This document shows, one piece after another, positions 16,913 through 26,430 of a DNA stretch of 64,000 bases. How positions within the stretch are numbered: position 1 is the first letter of the stretch; the number at the start of each line of letters is the position of its first letter. A program made the position numbers and the translations under genes. The stretch comes from Romboutsia weinsteinii (GTDB lineage Bacteria; Bacillota; Clostridia; Peptostreptococcales; Peptostreptococcaceae). The DNA lies in NCBI RefSeq assembly GCF_002250835.2, contig NZ_NOJY02000014.1, positions 1 to 64,000 of the forward strand, in the 5' to 3' direction. The notes beneath the pieces are model-generated. The model was not told where the DNA came from. It ran no database searches and saw only the letters and a program-made list of their open reading frames with translations.

Positions 16913-17377
16913 TTATCTATATATCCCCTTCCTTTTTTCTAGAAAATCATTGATCATATCCTCATGTTGTTGTACGAATAGTTTCGGAATATTATCTTTT
17001 GCAAAGAATTTCAACTCAAAAGTCTCAGATTCATCAACCTCTAAATCCCCTCCCACAATATTCCCCTTGAATAGGTAACAAATAGTTTGAGCTTTGTCTC
17101 CATTTTCATATTCAGCAAAATATTTTGAATAAACTCCGATAAGGTGTTCTACTCTAACATCAATCCCTGTTTCTTCTTTTACTTCTCTAATAGCAGCCTC
17201 TTCAATAGATTCACCGATTTCAATTGCCCCACCTGGTAGTCCCCATATTTCATCGTATCTATTTCTCTTTTGTAATAAAATATCTCCATTTTCATTAGTG
17301 ATACACATGCCTGCAAAATTCAAAATTATTATTTCATGCCCAACCTTACTCCTAATCCATTTTATATAGTCACTCAT
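16913..17377 (-). CDS. Nudix hydrolase
   Basis: A 155-residue Nudix protein. The Nudix box is complete, from 'GGAIEIGESIEEAA' to 'REVKEETGI', matching GX5EX7REUXEEXGU. The preceding 'LLQKRNRYDEIWGLPG' is typical of the ADP-ribose/NTP-cleaving branch. These enzymes hydrolyse nucleoside diphosphate derivatives; the substrate is not predictable here. The ATG at 17377 follows TGGAGGA. It is part of the minus-strand series with GrpB and two GNATs, but spacers of 35-140 bases leave the operon uncertain. Confidence 0.9.
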   Translation of the reverse strand: MSDYIKWIRSKVGHEIIILNFAGMCITNENGDILLQKRNRYDEIWGLPGGAIEIGESIEEAAIREVKEETGIDVRVEHLIGVYSKYFAEYENGDKAQTICYLFKGNIVGGDLEVDESETFELKFFAKDNIPKLFVQQHEDMINDFLEKRKGIYR

Positions 17378-17520
17378 TACTTCCTCCAAATTTGTTATTT
17401 CCAAAATCATTTGAACTAAATCATTTTAGTCCTATGAAATCTATAAAGAAAATCAATATGATGAACCTTAAAACCTTCCAAGCAATAATTAGCATATCCT
17501 GTAACAAAGACTACATACTC

Positions 17521-18036
17521 TTATTGCAATGCTCTACTCATAATTACATTATCATCTATCCTTTTTTCTAATATAAAACCTAGCTTTTCAGCAAGTTTAA
17601 TAGAAGCAATATTCCCACAGTCTATAGAAACCTCCAACTCTTTAATAGATGTATTTTTAGACAAATATCCAATAGTAGACATCATAACTTCACTCATAAT
17701 TCCTTGTTTCCAATAAGACTTCTTCAAATTATACCCAATTTGTGCCTTCTCCTTGTCAAACTCAAAATGGTGTAGTGCTACAGTACCGATTACTTCGCCA
17801 GTATTTTTATTAACAAGCCCCCATCTAATAAACCACTTATTCTCAAATCCCTTATGTACCATACTAATATTCTCATCAGCCTTATCAATTGATGCTATGA
17901 TATTTTTAGGATCATACTTCATTACCTCTTTATCCCCATACATATCAAAGATATCTTTAACATCCTCAAATCTTATTTTTCTAAGCATGTATTTATCTAA
18001 ATCTATCTCTTTAAATTCATTAAACAAACTATTCAT
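17521..18036 (-). CDS. GNAT acetyltransferase, RimJ/RimL type
   Basis: A 171-residue acetyltransferase. It opens 'MLRKIRFEDVKDIFDMYGD' style, typical of the RimJ/RimL/SpeG branch, with 'IGTVALHHFEFDKEKAQIGY' and motif A 'WKQGIMSEVMMSTIGYL' about 108-125, closing 'NIASIKLAEKLGF'. This branch acetylates ribosomal protein N-termini, polyamines or antibiotics. It starts behind GGAGGGG and lies 14 bases downstream of another GNAT on the same strand, so the two are almost certainly cotranscribed. They are not close duplicates. Confidence 0.87.
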   Translation of the reverse strand: MNSLFNEFKEIDLDKYMLRKIRFEDVKDIFDMYGDKEVMKYDPKNIIASIDKADENISMVHKGFENKWFIRWGLVNKNTGEVIGTVALHHFEFDKEKAQIGYNLKKSYWKQGIMSEVMMSTIGYLSKNTSIKELEVSIDCGNIASIKLAEKLGFILEKRIDDNVIMSRALQ

Positions 18037-18050
18037 ACCTAATCCCCTCC

Positions 18051-18584
18051 CTACTTTTGTAGTACTTTTTCATATAGCTTAAACCAATCTAATCCATGAT
18101 TTGAAAGTCCTAAATCTACAGTATCCACATAACTAAATCCACACTTTTCATATAATTTAATTGCTGGAATATTCTTCTCATAAACATCAAGACGAATAGA
18201 TTTCATATTATTTTCAACCCCATATTGTATTATAAAATCTATCATCATCTTTCCTAGTCCTTTTTTCAAATAAGCTGGATGAACTACAAATGTATAAACA
18301 ACTAGAATTCTTGAGTAATCATCATCAGTTTTCCAATTTACTTTATCATATGCAGATTCAGGCTTATGACTTAATATAAAAGAGCCAACTATTTTACCCT
18401 TCTCCTTAGCAGCATACAGACCTTTACTTTTTATACCTTCTGTTGCGTCTTCTCTAATTGGATATATTCCTTTTAACCACCCTGGATAATTAGTTCCCTT
18501 TTGTAAATAATCATTTAAGTCATCATAAAGCATTGCCAGTTCATCAATATCCTCTTTTATTCCTTGTTCTATGATTATACTCAT
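18051..18584 (-). CDS. GNAT acetyltransferase
   Basis: A 177-residue GNAT protein. The central strand 'RILVVYTFVVHPAYLKKGLGKMMIDF' includes the acetyl-CoA-binding motif A (K-K-G-L-G-K), and 'IRLDVYEKNIPAIKLYEKCGFSYVDTVDLG' is the usual C-terminal part. The N-terminus includes 'LQKGTNYPGWLKGIYPIREDA', common in a clostridial GNAT subgroup often found beside other acetyltransferases. It starts behind GGAGAG and heads a pair with the 17521 gene. The substrate is unknown. Confidence 0.87.
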   Translation of the reverse strand: MSIIIEQGIKEDIDELAMLYDDLNDYLQKGTNYPGWLKGIYPIREDATEGIKSKGLYAAKEKGKIVGSFILSHKPESAYDKVNWKTDDDYSRILVVYTFVVHPAYLKKGLGKMMIDFIIQYGVENNMKSIRLDVYEKNIPAIKLYEKCGFSYVDTVDLGLSNHGLDWFKLYEKVLQK

Positions 18585-18879
18585 AACATACTCTCCTTTT
18601 TTATAAATAGGACCCCTTATAATACAATCTCTAGGTTAATATATTGTATAGCCTTATACTTTCATTGTACCTCAACTCAATTAAAAATAATAAGTTAGTA
18701 ATTTAATTTTCACTATTCTTAAAAATATTTTTTATAAATAATATAGCATAGTTACTTGGATATTAAATTGTAATCTTAAATCCTATTTGATATTATTTAG
18801 TATATAATATTATATTTAGGTGAATATTCTGCTTACTCCTTAGTTTAACAAAATCTAAATATAAGGTAGGAGGATTATA

Positions 18880-19734
18880 TTGAGAAATGAAAAAGAGATG
18901 TTTGACTTAATACTAAACTATGCTAATAGCGATGATAGAGTATTAGCAGTTGGATTAAATGGGTCAAGAACTAATAAAAATGTGCCTAAAGATGAGTTTC
19001 AAGATTACGATGTGGTTTTTGTTGTTGATAATGTATTTTCTTTTATAGATGATCCAACATGGATTGATTACTTTGGAGATAGGATTATTATGCAAAAACC
19101 GGAATCTATGGAGTTATTTCCACCTAGTTTAGGGGGTATGTTTAGTTACCTTATGCTATTTGAAGATAAAAATAGAATCGACCTTATTCTTTGCCCTAAA
19201 GAACAAAAGGATAATTGGCATCGTGGTGATAAGCTTTCTAAAATCCTATTAGATAAAGGTAATTATCTGTCTAAAATAGCTGATTCTACAGATGAGGATT
19301 ATCACATATCTAAACCAAATAAACAAAAGTTTTTAGATTGTTGTAATGAGTTTTGGTGGGTATCAACTTATGTAGTAAAAGGTCTTTGCCGTGATGAAAT
19401 ATTTTATGCAACAGACCATCTTTATAATAATTTAAGCTCTGAACTACTTCGTATGGTTTCATGGAAAGTAGGAATAGACTATGGTTTTGATTTCAGCATA
19501 GGAAAGAATTATAAATACATAAAAAATTATATTGATGAAAATACTTACAACAAACTTCTTTCTCTACTTGATATGTCTAGTAAAGAAAAAATATGGACTT
19601 CCTTAGAAGCTACTCAGTGCATGTTTGATAAATTTGCAAAAGAAGTGTCTTCATACTTAGATTATTCTTATGAAGACCAAGGATTTGAAAAGGTGCTTTT
19701 ATATACCAAAGAATATAAAGATAAGTATATATAA
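18880..19734 (+). CDS. Aminoglycoside 6-adenylyltransferase-like protein (ANT(6)/AadE family)
   Basis: A 284-residue nucleotidyltransferase. The catalytic core is visible: 'AVGLNGSRTNKNVPKDEF' with the GS motif, followed by 'DYDVVFVV' with the metal-binding acidic pair, then 'DRIIMQKPESMELFPP' and 'RIDLILCP'. The whole length fits ANT(6), which adenylylates streptomycin. Chromosomal clostridial members are often divergent, so true resistance is uncertain. The start is a TTG at 18880 behind GTAGGAGG; the frame offers no better codon. It is monocistronic with a strong terminator. Confidence 0.85.
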   Translation: MRNEKEMFDLILNYANSDDRVLAVGLNGSRTNKNVPKDEFQDYDVVFVVDNVFSFIDDPTWIDYFGDRIIMQKPESMELFPPSLGGMFSYLMLFEDKNRIDLILCPKEQKDNWHRGDKLSKILLDKGNYLSKIADSTDEDYHISKPNKQKFLDCCNEFWWVSTYVVKGLCRDEIFYATDHLYNNLSSELLRMVSWKVGIDYGFDFSIGKNYKYIKNYIDENTYNKLLSLLDMSSKEKIWTSLEATQCMFDKFAKEVSSYLDYSYEDQGFEKVLLYTKEYKDKYI

Positions 19735-19771
19735 AAAAGATGGAGGAACGAATCGTTCCTCCATCTTTTTT
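19733..19771. terminator. Bidirectional terminator between ANT(6)-like gene and nitroreductase
   Basis: Stem AAAAAAGATGGAGGAACG with CGTTCCTCCATCTTTTTT and a three-base loop. It touches the stop codons of both converging genes. Confidence 0.95.
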
Positions 19772-20585
19772 ATATATTACAGTATCCTACTATTTCATAA
19801 TCTGCTGGTATTTTATAGTCCTTATCAATCTTTCCAATATTCCATTTTAAATCAAACATTGTTGTATCAATAATTACACCAAAATATAGCATAGATATAC
19901 CTACGTCAATTTTGCCTTCATATGTACTTGCAAACTCGTCTTTTCTAACCACAAGTACTACCTTACCCCCATCAACTATAAATCTCCATGGCTGTCTATT
20001 CAAAGTAGAAGGCGCCATTGTTGCAAAACTAAATGCATCTAATAAGCCTCTCTCCTCTAAAACTTCTAGACTTGTACTATTTCCCCATTCATCTAAATAT
20101 ACTATTTTGTCTACACTCAATCTTTCTGAACTATTTTTAGACGATTTAGAAGTTCCAACATCTCCATATCCTAAAGCTAAAATAGCCGTAATATCCTTAT
20201 TAGATACAATACCTAATCTTTCTTTTATAAGACAGCTATTTTCAAAGGTAACCCAACATGAATCTATTCCTAAATCTCTAGCTTTTAAAGTTAGGTGTTC
20301 TCCTACATATCCAGAATTTTCTATATAACCTTCTTTAGCTTCTGATAAGATAATTATGTAATAAGGTGCTTCTATCATATGTCCATTGTAACCTGCTATT
20401 TTATTAAGCTTTGAGTATGCATCATCTTTGCTAAATACCTTTATATAAATACTTATATTTGGCAAAAGCCTTTTTGAATTGCTTATGTATTCTATTATTG
20501 AATCAAAGTCAGATTTTTTTACTTCTTTGTTTTTAAATTCCCTTACTGATCTTTTATTAGATATAAGCTCTTTATAATTCATCAT
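19770..20585 (-). CDS. Nitroreductase-family protein (TM1586-type)
   Basis: A 271-residue flavin-dependent nitroreductase-like protein. It starts 'YKELISNKRSVREFKNKEV', the FMN-binding R-S-V-R motif, and has two half domains with 'LGIDSCWVTFENSCL' and 'ATMAPSTLNRQPWRFIVDGG'. The length and duplicated organisation fit the putative TM1586-type nitroreductases. These use NAD(P)H to reduce nitro compounds or quinones; the physiological substrate is unknown. The start may be 20585 or the adjacent ATG at 20582. It stands alone on the minus strand. Confidence 0.85.
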   Translation of the reverse strand: MMNYKELISNKRSVREFKNKEVKKSDFDSIIEYISNSKRLLPNISIYIKVFSKDDAYSKLNKIAGYNGHMIEAPYYIIILSEAKEGYIENSGYVGEHLTLKARDLGIDSCWVTFENSCLIKERLGIVSNKDITAILALGYGDVGTSKSSKNSSERLSVDKIVYLDEWGNSTSLEVLEERGLLDAFSFATMAPSTLNRQPWRFIVDGGKVVLVVRKDEFASTYEGKIDVGISMLYFGVIIDTTMFDLKWNIGKIDKDYKIPADYEIVGYCNI

Positions 20586-20670
20586 ATTACCCCTCCATAA
20601 AATATATTTAGAATAAATTTATATATATTTTATACCCATCATCAGTTAAGGCAAACATTTTCACCACTTA

Positions 20671-20705
20671 AAAGAAGCATATCCTAAAATTTAGAATATG
20701 CTTCT
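20671..20705 (-). terminator. Terminator after the DUF4179 gene
   Basis: Arms AGAAGCATA (20673-20681) and TATGCTTCT (20697-20705) with a T-containing tail on the minus strand, 27 bases past the stop at 20732. Confidence 0.8.
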
Positions 20706-20731
20706 CTACCAAATTTAATAATCTCCCCTAT

Positions 20732-22138
20732 CTAATTCTTCTTTGCATTTGTCAAATCAATTTCAACAGCTTGGTCTTCTAATAACTCAAACTCATTACT
20801 TTTTGACATTTTTATTTTCTTTACTCTATTCATTTCTTCTTTATATTTATCTTTGAAAGTAATTCTACAAATTTGTTTTCTAGTATTTCTATCTATAGTA
20901 TTAGTAACTAGTGGAGCTTTGTTAATATCAAAATCAAAAGTTTCTCCATTCTTATCACAAATCATTACATCCAATACTAACGAATCCCTTACGAATCCTT
21001 CTTTGTATCCAGTAATTACAATTTCATTATCTTTAAATTCAATATCTTCAATAATCCATTTACCATCTTCACTAACTTCAAACTCCATAGGTAACTTATC
21101 TATATCCTTAGCTTCTAAATCATAAGTAGATGATTCTTCGCTATACTGAACTGGTACATATTTTAGAGAAGTTATATCTTTATTCCCTCTTATAAATTCA
21201 TATGATGTTGTCATAGTTCCAGATGCAGGCATAGATAATCCTTTATCTATAACCTCTAAATATTCTCCATCTTGGTCAAATAGTGCAAATCCATAATCAA
21301 TTGATGGTTGCCAATCATCATCCATATCCATAATTTCTTCATTTACTACAAGCTGACTTGCAAGTGGAGATATTATAACCTTGTCTATACTTAGCTTATG
21401 ATTTAACGTAGTATCTTTATCATTATGTTTATATATTCTTTTTACTGCAAAATCTTTATCTACTTCATACTTCTTAGTTGTTTTAACAGCTTCAGTTTTA
21501 TCTATCTTAGTAGATATCTCCCAATTTCCCTTTTGTTCAAATATTTCATTAGTGTATACTGTTATATCAAACTTATTCTTTACTTCCTCATGACTTATAT
21601 TTAACCTACGAACACATTTTAGCTCTTTATCTGATACGTACTTTGCTTCTCCTTCTATTCCAGTAGTTTCCCATATTTCTTTACCATCAACCTTGATATT
21701 TAAAAAAGGCCTGGCAAAGAAAGGTTCTTCATAGTGCTCATTTATTTCTTTTATATTTTTATCACTTTTTAGTGTGTAGAAGATATTTATATAATTGTCA
21801 TCTGCTGATATACTATCTATTGTAAATTCTATATTCTTATCAGTTGTACTTAGTCCTACATTTGTACCAAGTTCTATTAGCTCATCTTTAGTTGATATAT
21901 AACTAGAATCTTTATTAATATTAAAGTAGTCTATTATATGTCCAACAGCAAAAGCTGTAGTTAATGTTAAAGCTGATATAGCAGCTACTAATATTGATAC
22001 CTTTAAAGGTCTATGCCTAGCAGTACTTGGTTTATCTAAGTCCTCTAATAATTTACTAATATTATCATCTATTTCTTTAGGTATTTCCCATACTTCATTT
22101 TTGCCTATATCTTTAAGTTTTCTATCAAAATTATCCAT
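20732..22138 (-). CDS. DUF4179-domain transmembrane anti-sigma factor (partner of ECF gene at 22142)
   Basis: A 468-residue single-pass protein. Residues 1-45 are a cytoplasmic tail, about 47-66 one membrane helix ('VSILVAAISALTLTTAFAVG'), then a long extracellular part starting with a DUF4179-like region ('LIELGTNVGLSTTDKNIEFTIDSISAD') and a DUF5643-like second half. An AFA triplet follows the membrane helix, as in RsiV. It lies three bases after the ECF sigma gene, the standard sigma/anti-sigma order. I infer that it holds its sigma factor at the membrane until an envelope signal arrives; the signal is unknown. Confidence 0.82.
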   Translation of the reverse strand: MDNFDRKLKDIGKNEVWEIPKEIDDNISKLLEDLDKPSTARHRPLKVSILVAAISALTLTTAFAVGHIIDYFNINKDSSYISTKDELIELGTNVGLSTTDKNIEFTIDSISADDNYINIFYTLKSDKNIKEINEHYEEPFFARPFLNIKVDGKEIWETTGIEGEAKYVSDKELKCVRRLNISHEEVKNKFDITVYTNEIFEQKGNWEISTKIDKTEAVKTTKKYEVDKDFAVKRIYKHNDKDTTLNHKLSIDKVIISPLASQLVVNEEIMDMDDDWQPSIDYGFALFDQDGEYLEVIDKGLSMPASGTMTTSYEFIRGNKDITSLKYVPVQYSEESSTYDLEAKDIDKLPMEFEVSEDGKWIIEDIEFKDNEIVITGYKEGFVRDSLVLDVMICDKNGETFDFDINKAPLVTNTIDRNTRKQICRITFKDKYKEEMNRVKKIKMSKSNEFELLEDQAVEIDLTNAKKN

Positions 22139-22141
22139 AAT

Positions 22142-22672
22142 CTATACCTCCTCTTCATTTAGTAACACTCTAAGTTTAGACTTTGCTCTACTTAACCTAG
22201 ATTTGATTGTTCCTTCTGGCAACTGAAGTATATTGCTTATTTCTTTTATGCTCATGTCTTCATAATAATATAAAACAATCACCGAGCTATACTCTTTGTT
22301 TAACTTCTCAACTACTTCTTTTAGACCACTTTCAGAGTTATCTATATGTACTAAATTTAAATCTTCTGTGTCTTCTATTAAATCAAATTTTCTACTTTTC
22401 TTTATAAGATCATAACATTCATTTGCTAAGATTCTCATTATCCATGATTTGAAACTATTAGCATCTTTTATTTTACCTTTATTTTTATATGCTTTTAATA
22501 TAGCTTCACTCATGGCATCTTCTGTTTCCACATCATTTTTCAATATACTTTTTGCAAATTTGTACATAGATAATTTATTTATTTCTATCAAATTTACAAA
22601 CTCTTCTTTTGTCATTTCTTTTTTTCCTATGCTTATAATTTTGTTACTTATACTAGCGCTAATACTAAACAC
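22142..22672 (-). CDS. ECF RNA polymerase sigma factor
   Basis: An ECF sigma factor. Region 2 is 'YKFAKSILKNDVETEDAMSEAI' and region 4 'VIVLYYYEDMSIKEISNILQLPEGTIKSRLSR' (in parts). The GTG at 22672 has GAGGAG at slightly long spacing and gives 176 residues. The ATG at 22615 (157 residues) matches the usual N-terminus of the family ('TKEEFVNLIEINKLSMYKF') but has only a weak ribosome site, so the start is unsettled. The partner is the DUF4179 protein downstream. A well-formed ECF promoter sits immediately upstream, suggesting autoregulation. Confidence 0.9.
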   Translation of the reverse strand: MFSISASISNKIISIGKKEMTKEEFVNLIEINKLSMYKFAKSILKNDVETEDAMSEAILKAYKNKGKIKDANSFKSWIMRILANECYDLIKKSRKFDLIEDTEDLNLVHIDNSESGLKEVVEKLNKEYSSVIVLYYYEDMSIKEISNILQLPEGTIKSRLSRAKSKLRVLLNEEEV

Positions 22673-22696
22673 TCTTTTATCACTCCTCTCATATAT

Positions 22697-22725
22697 AAGA
22701 CTGTATGGATTAGAGAAAGGTTCCC
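22697..22725 (-). promoter_or_regulatory. ECF-type promoter upstream of the sigma gene
   Basis: Minus strand GGGAACC (22719-22725) and AGTCTT (22697-22702), with 17 bases between GGAAC and AGTCTT. The GGAAC/GTC pattern at this spacing is the hallmark of ECF promoters. It lies 25-50 bases before the GTG start. Confidence 0.65.
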
Positions 22726-22891
22726 GTTAATTAAATTTATTTTATATATTTATTTATTTTTATAATAAATTATATTATACAAAAATAACACCCACTAAAC
22801 TATGTGGATGTTATCTTTGATACTACATTAATTAAATTTTCTATAATTCTTTAACAAGAAACTAATCAAATTTATTATTTGTCACTATACA

Positions 22892-24013
22892 CTATTTATT
22901 TAATTCAATTATTATCTCATCAAATACAATCTCTTTTCTCTCTCCTTCACCTGTTCTATCAGATGTAATATCAATTTCATTTCCATCTTCATCAAACATT
23001 ACTCCTCCAGAATTATCTTTTGTGTTCATTGATAGAGTCGCTTTAGGTGTGATTATAAGTTTAGTTGCACCATCTTTTAACTTTTCAAAAGTCTTACTCC
23101 ATGTCATAACTCCCTTTGTATTTCCACTTCCTCCATTATCCTCACCTTGGTATACATTACCTAAGTCATCTCTTATATCAACACTTATATCTGTTCTATC
23201 CCACTTATTCATTACTTCCTCTGAGTCTTTTTGCGTATATACTATATTCATTGACATAGGATTAATATTAATCTCTTCAATTATAGCTTCTATACCTTCT
23301 TTTTCAACACTTTGATTAACAACTTGCGTATTTCCCTTTACTGCATCTAAACTAATATTAAATTTCCATTTACCCTTTTCTTCTTTATACTCTTCAGGAC
23401 TAGACCCAAAAGATGCTAATCTATCAATGTTTATCTTAAAATCAATTGAGTCTTTCTTATCTTTTACAAAATCAGATATAGTTCTAACACTCTGACCAAT
23501 ATAAGTATTTTCATCAACCTTTTCACATATAGAATTTCCAGTCATACCAGAAGTAAAGTTACCTTTAATTGAAACATCATCTGAAACATTCGGTTTATCA
23601 CCCAAATCTCTATCACTCTCTATTGTATATGTGTATATAATAGTACTTCCATCAAATATTGCATCATTAATTGTAATACTTATACCATTACTTACCTTAG
23701 TAACATCAATATCATTAGAATTTTTCTTATAATCCTTATAAACTCCAGTCTCAAAAATATCTAGTACTGCAAATATATCCCTAACAATAGGAATATCCTT
23801 TGCATATGAAGGAAATGCCATCCCCAAGACGCTAGTAGTTATAATACCTGCGCTAGCTACAGCAATACCTTTTTTCTTCCAATTATTCTTTCTTTTAATA
23901 GAATTCTTCAACGTCTTTTTAACCTTTGCTCTTTCAATATCATTTACACTCATCTCTTCAAACTCACTTTCATCTATTTCAATATCATTTAATAATTCAT
24001 AAATATCTTTCAT
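22892..24013 (-). CDS. DUF4179-domain anti-sigma factor (partner of ECF gene at 24015)
   Basis: A 373-residue single-pass membrane protein: acidic cytoplasmic tail (residues 1-45), membrane helix about 48-66 ('IAVASAGIITTSVLGMAFPS'), then the juxtamembrane 'YAKDIPIVRDIFAVLDIF' that marks DUF4179 proteins and resembles the 'EEIPVIGDIVKVV' segment of RsiV. The rest is extracellular beta-rich sequence. It begins one base after the ECF gene's stop, so the two are translationally coupled. The role as anti-sigma factor is inferred from gene order and architecture; the inducing signal is unknown. Confidence 0.83.
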   Translation of the reverse strand: MKDIYELLNDIEIDESEFEEMSVNDIERAKVKKTLKNSIKRKNNWKKKGIAVASAGIITTSVLGMAFPSYAKDIPIVRDIFAVLDIFETGVYKDYKKNSNDIDVTKVSNGISITINDAIFDGSTIIYTYTIESDRDLGDKPNVSDDVSIKGNFTSGMTGNSICEKVDENTYIGQSVRTISDFVKDKKDSIDFKINIDRLASFGSSPEEYKEEKGKWKFNISLDAVKGNTQVVNQSVEKEGIEAIIEEININPMSMNIVYTQKDSEEVMNKWDRTDISVDIRDDLGNVYQGEDNGGSGNTKGVMTWSKTFEKLKDGATKLIITPKATLSMNTKDNSGGVMFDEDGNEIDITSDRTGEGERKEIVFDEIIIELNK

Positions 24014-24014
24014 A

Positions 24015-24575
24015 TTAAATTACCTCCAGATTTATGTTGATTAACTTTGACCTAAGTTTTTTCTTACCTCTTGATAGCTTATTATCTACACTAGCTCTAG
24101 TAACTCCAAGCTTTGACGCAATACAATCAGATTTCATTCCAAGGAAATACTTCATAACAAACATATTCCTAGATATAGGCTCCAATGTATTGACAAGTTC
24201 AAGTAATTCTTCTCTTCCCTCTAAAGCCAAGACTTCATATTCCACAGAGTTATTATGTATTAATCTCTCATTTTCCAAATTAATTTCAGACTTTTTTATC
24301 TCTTTTCTGTAATAATCAATAGCTTTAAATTTAGCTATTGCACATATCCACTTTCTAAAATCACTAGTTTCTCCTGTAAACTTTTGTGAATTATTCCATA
24401 CAGCTAAGAACACATCGTTAATACATTCATCTATTATACCTTCATTATTAAGAGGTGAAAGTACCTTGTATGTCACTCCTTTTACCAAAGGTAAATAAGT
24501 ATCAACTACATACTCTAAAGCATCTTCTTTACCACTTTTTAATCTTTTTATATAATTTTTTTCATTACATTCCAT
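24015..24575 (-). CDS. ECF RNA polymerase sigma factor
   Basis: A 186-residue ECF sigma factor. Region 2 is around residues 25-90 ('NEGIIDECINDVFLAVWNN', 'FRKWICAIAKFKAIDYYRKE') and region 4 around 130-178 ('NMFVMKYFLGMKSDCIASKLG', 'TRASVDNKLSRGKKKL'). It belongs to a different ECF subgroup from the other two in the window. The ATG follows AGGAGG, and a 12-base palindrome TTTAGCGCTAAA (24588-24599) lies just before that site. I find no clear ECF promoter upstream, unlike the other two sigma genes. Confidence 0.9.
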   Translation of the reverse strand: MECNEKNYIKRLKSGKEDALEYVVDTYLPLVKGVTYKVLSPLNNEGIIDECINDVFLAVWNNSQKFTGETSDFRKWICAIAKFKAIDYYRKEIKKSEINLENERLIHNNSVEYEVLALEGREELLELVNTLEPISRNMFVMKYFLGMKSDCIASKLGVTRASVDNKLSRGKKKLRSKLININLEVI

Positions 24576-24731
24576 ACAAACCTCCTGTTTAGCGCTAAAT
24601 CATTATCGTAAAAACTTTTTACACTATATATAACGAAGATAAAAATATTTTCTATCACTTTTTTTAATTTTTTATTAACTTTTTAATTCTACAATAAAAA
24701 ATCTTATAAGTACATGTCACAATAATATAAC

Positions 24732-24771
24732 AAAAAGAGCTACCTAATAATTATTAGATAGCTCTTTTTAT
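24732..24771. terminator. Terminator hairpin downstream of selO
   Basis: Stem AAAAAGAGCTACCTAATAA with TTATTAGATAGCTCTTTTT, one mismatch. It lies between the 3' end of selO (24822) and the ECF promoter region, and ends minus-strand transcription from selO. Confidence 0.9.
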
Positions 24772-24821
24772 CATTTTATAAATTACAATACTCTCATTGT
24801 GTATTCTAAATTTCTTTAATT

Positions 24822-26294
24822 TTATGTACCACAGTAAGTTTTATAACCACAACTTGAGCGCTTAGGTAGCTTTGTATATTCTTCTTGATCTTTAGAGTGT
24901 TCATATGGTCTTGAAATCACCTCAAGAAGTTTTCTTAAAACATTGAAATCACCTCTATCAGCAGCTTCTATAGCTTCTTCTACTCTATGATTTCTTGGAA
25001 TCACTGCTGGATTAGATTTTTGCATCATCTGGTGTACTTCCTCTTTTGACTGTGGCTGTCTTGTAAGTCTTTCTTGCCATATATTATTCCAGTTGTCAAA
25101 TTCAGGACTAGCAAACATTCCCTTATCTTTATTTTTATCAAATGTCAATGAAATAAAAGTATTGGTATAATCTTCACTATACTTTTCCATCATGCTAAGT
25201 AAATCTTCAATAATAGCTTTATCTTGCGCTTCTTCATTAAATATACCAAGCTTTGATTTCATTATAGATATCCAATTTGTATAGTGTAACTCAGAGAAAT
25301 CAGAAATAGCTTCCTGAGCAATTTTTATAGCTTTGTCTTGATTTTCATCTATTAGAGGCAGTAAAGCCTCTGCAAATCTACATAAGTTCCACATAGCCAT
25401 ACTAGGTTGATTCTTATATGCATAGCGACCATTTCTATCAATAGAACTAAACACCGTGTCAGGATTATAATTATCCATAAATGCACATGGACCATAGTCA
25501 ATTGTTTCTCCACTAATAGTCATGTTATCAGTGTTCATAACACCATGTATAAATCCAACAGATTGCCACTTAGCTACAAGACTCGCGTGCTTTTTTATTA
25601 CTTCCTTTAGTAAATTAATATACTTATTTTCATTATCGTCTATATTAGTAAAGTGTCTTTTTATTGTATAGTCAGCTAGTTCTTTGACTTGTTTTGTATC
25701 GCCAAATCTAGCTGCATATTCAAAAGTACCAAATCTAATGTGACTAGCTGCCACACGAGTTAATATTGCACCTTCTTTTTTAGTTTCTCTGTATACAACT
25801 TCTCCAGTTTTAACTACCGCTAAACTACGAGTAGTAGGTATACCAAAGCCATACATTGCTTCACTTATTATGTATTCTCTTAACATTGGTCCAAGTACAG
25901 CTCTTCCATCTCCACCACGAGAATATGGTGTTCTACCAGAACCCTTAAGCTGAATATCATACCTTTCACCTGATGGTGTTATCTGCTCACCTATTAATAC
26001 TGCTCTTCCATCTCCTAGCATTGTAAAGTTCCCAAATTGATGGCCTGCATAAGCCTGAGCAATAAAAGCTCCTTCTTCTATATTCTCATTACCTGCAAGT
26101 ACTGACACACCTTCTTTAGTTTTAAGAGCATCACTATCTAATCCTATAGATTTTGCTAAAGGATAGTTGAGAATAACTAATTTTGGTGAAGTAACTGGGT
26201 TTAAATTAATTTTTGTAAAAAATGATTTAGGTAAAGTAAGATAGCTATTATCTAAATTCCAGCCCATTTCTATAATTTCTTTTTTATTAGTCAT
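24822..26294 (-). CDS. selO: Protein adenylyltransferase SelO (YdiU/UPF0061)
   Basis: A 490-residue pseudokinase-fold enzyme that transfers AMP to Ser, Thr or Tyr of proteins. Family motifs are clear: '[20 protein letters not shown]', '[20 protein letters not shown]', '[15 protein letters not shown]', '[19 protein letters not shown]' and the C-terminal cysteine-containing 'CGYKTYCGT'. Length fits bacterial SelO. In Escherichia coli it AMPylates redox proteins under oxidative stress. The start follows TAGGAGA. It is monocistronic with its own terminator. Confidence 0.93.
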   Translation of the reverse strand: MTNKKEIIEMGWNLDNSYLTLPKSFFTKINLNPVTSPKLVILNYPLAKSIGLDSDALKTKEGVSVLAGNENIEEGAFIAQAYAGHQFGNFTMLGDGRAVLIGEQITPSGERYDIQLKGSGRTPYSRGGDGRAVLGPMLREYIISEAMYGFGIPTTRSLAVVKTGEVVYRETKKEGAILTRVAASHIRFGTFEYAARFGDTKQVKELADYTIKRHFTNIDDNENKYINLLKEVIKKHASLVAKWQSVGFIHGVMNTDNMTISGETIDYGPCAFMDNYNPDTVFSSIDRNGRYAYKNQPSMAMWNLCRFAEALLPLIDENQDKAIKIAQEAISDFSELHYTNWISIMKSKLGIFNEEAQDKAIIEDLLSMMEKYSEDYTNTFISLTFDKNKDKGMFASPEFDNWNNIWQERLTRQPQSKEEVHQMMQKSNPAVIPRNHRVEEAIEAADRGDFNVLRKLLEVISRPYEHSKDQEEYTKLPKRSSCGYKTYCGT

Positions 26295-26430
26295 TTTGTC
26301 TCCTATTTATTCTATATTTATAATTTGTTATTTATCTTATATAAAATTAATATACCCTTATTGGTGATTAAAATAACTTTATTTCTTATATGAAATTAGA
26401 TACTTTTGTAAGCACTATATTTACCCATAT

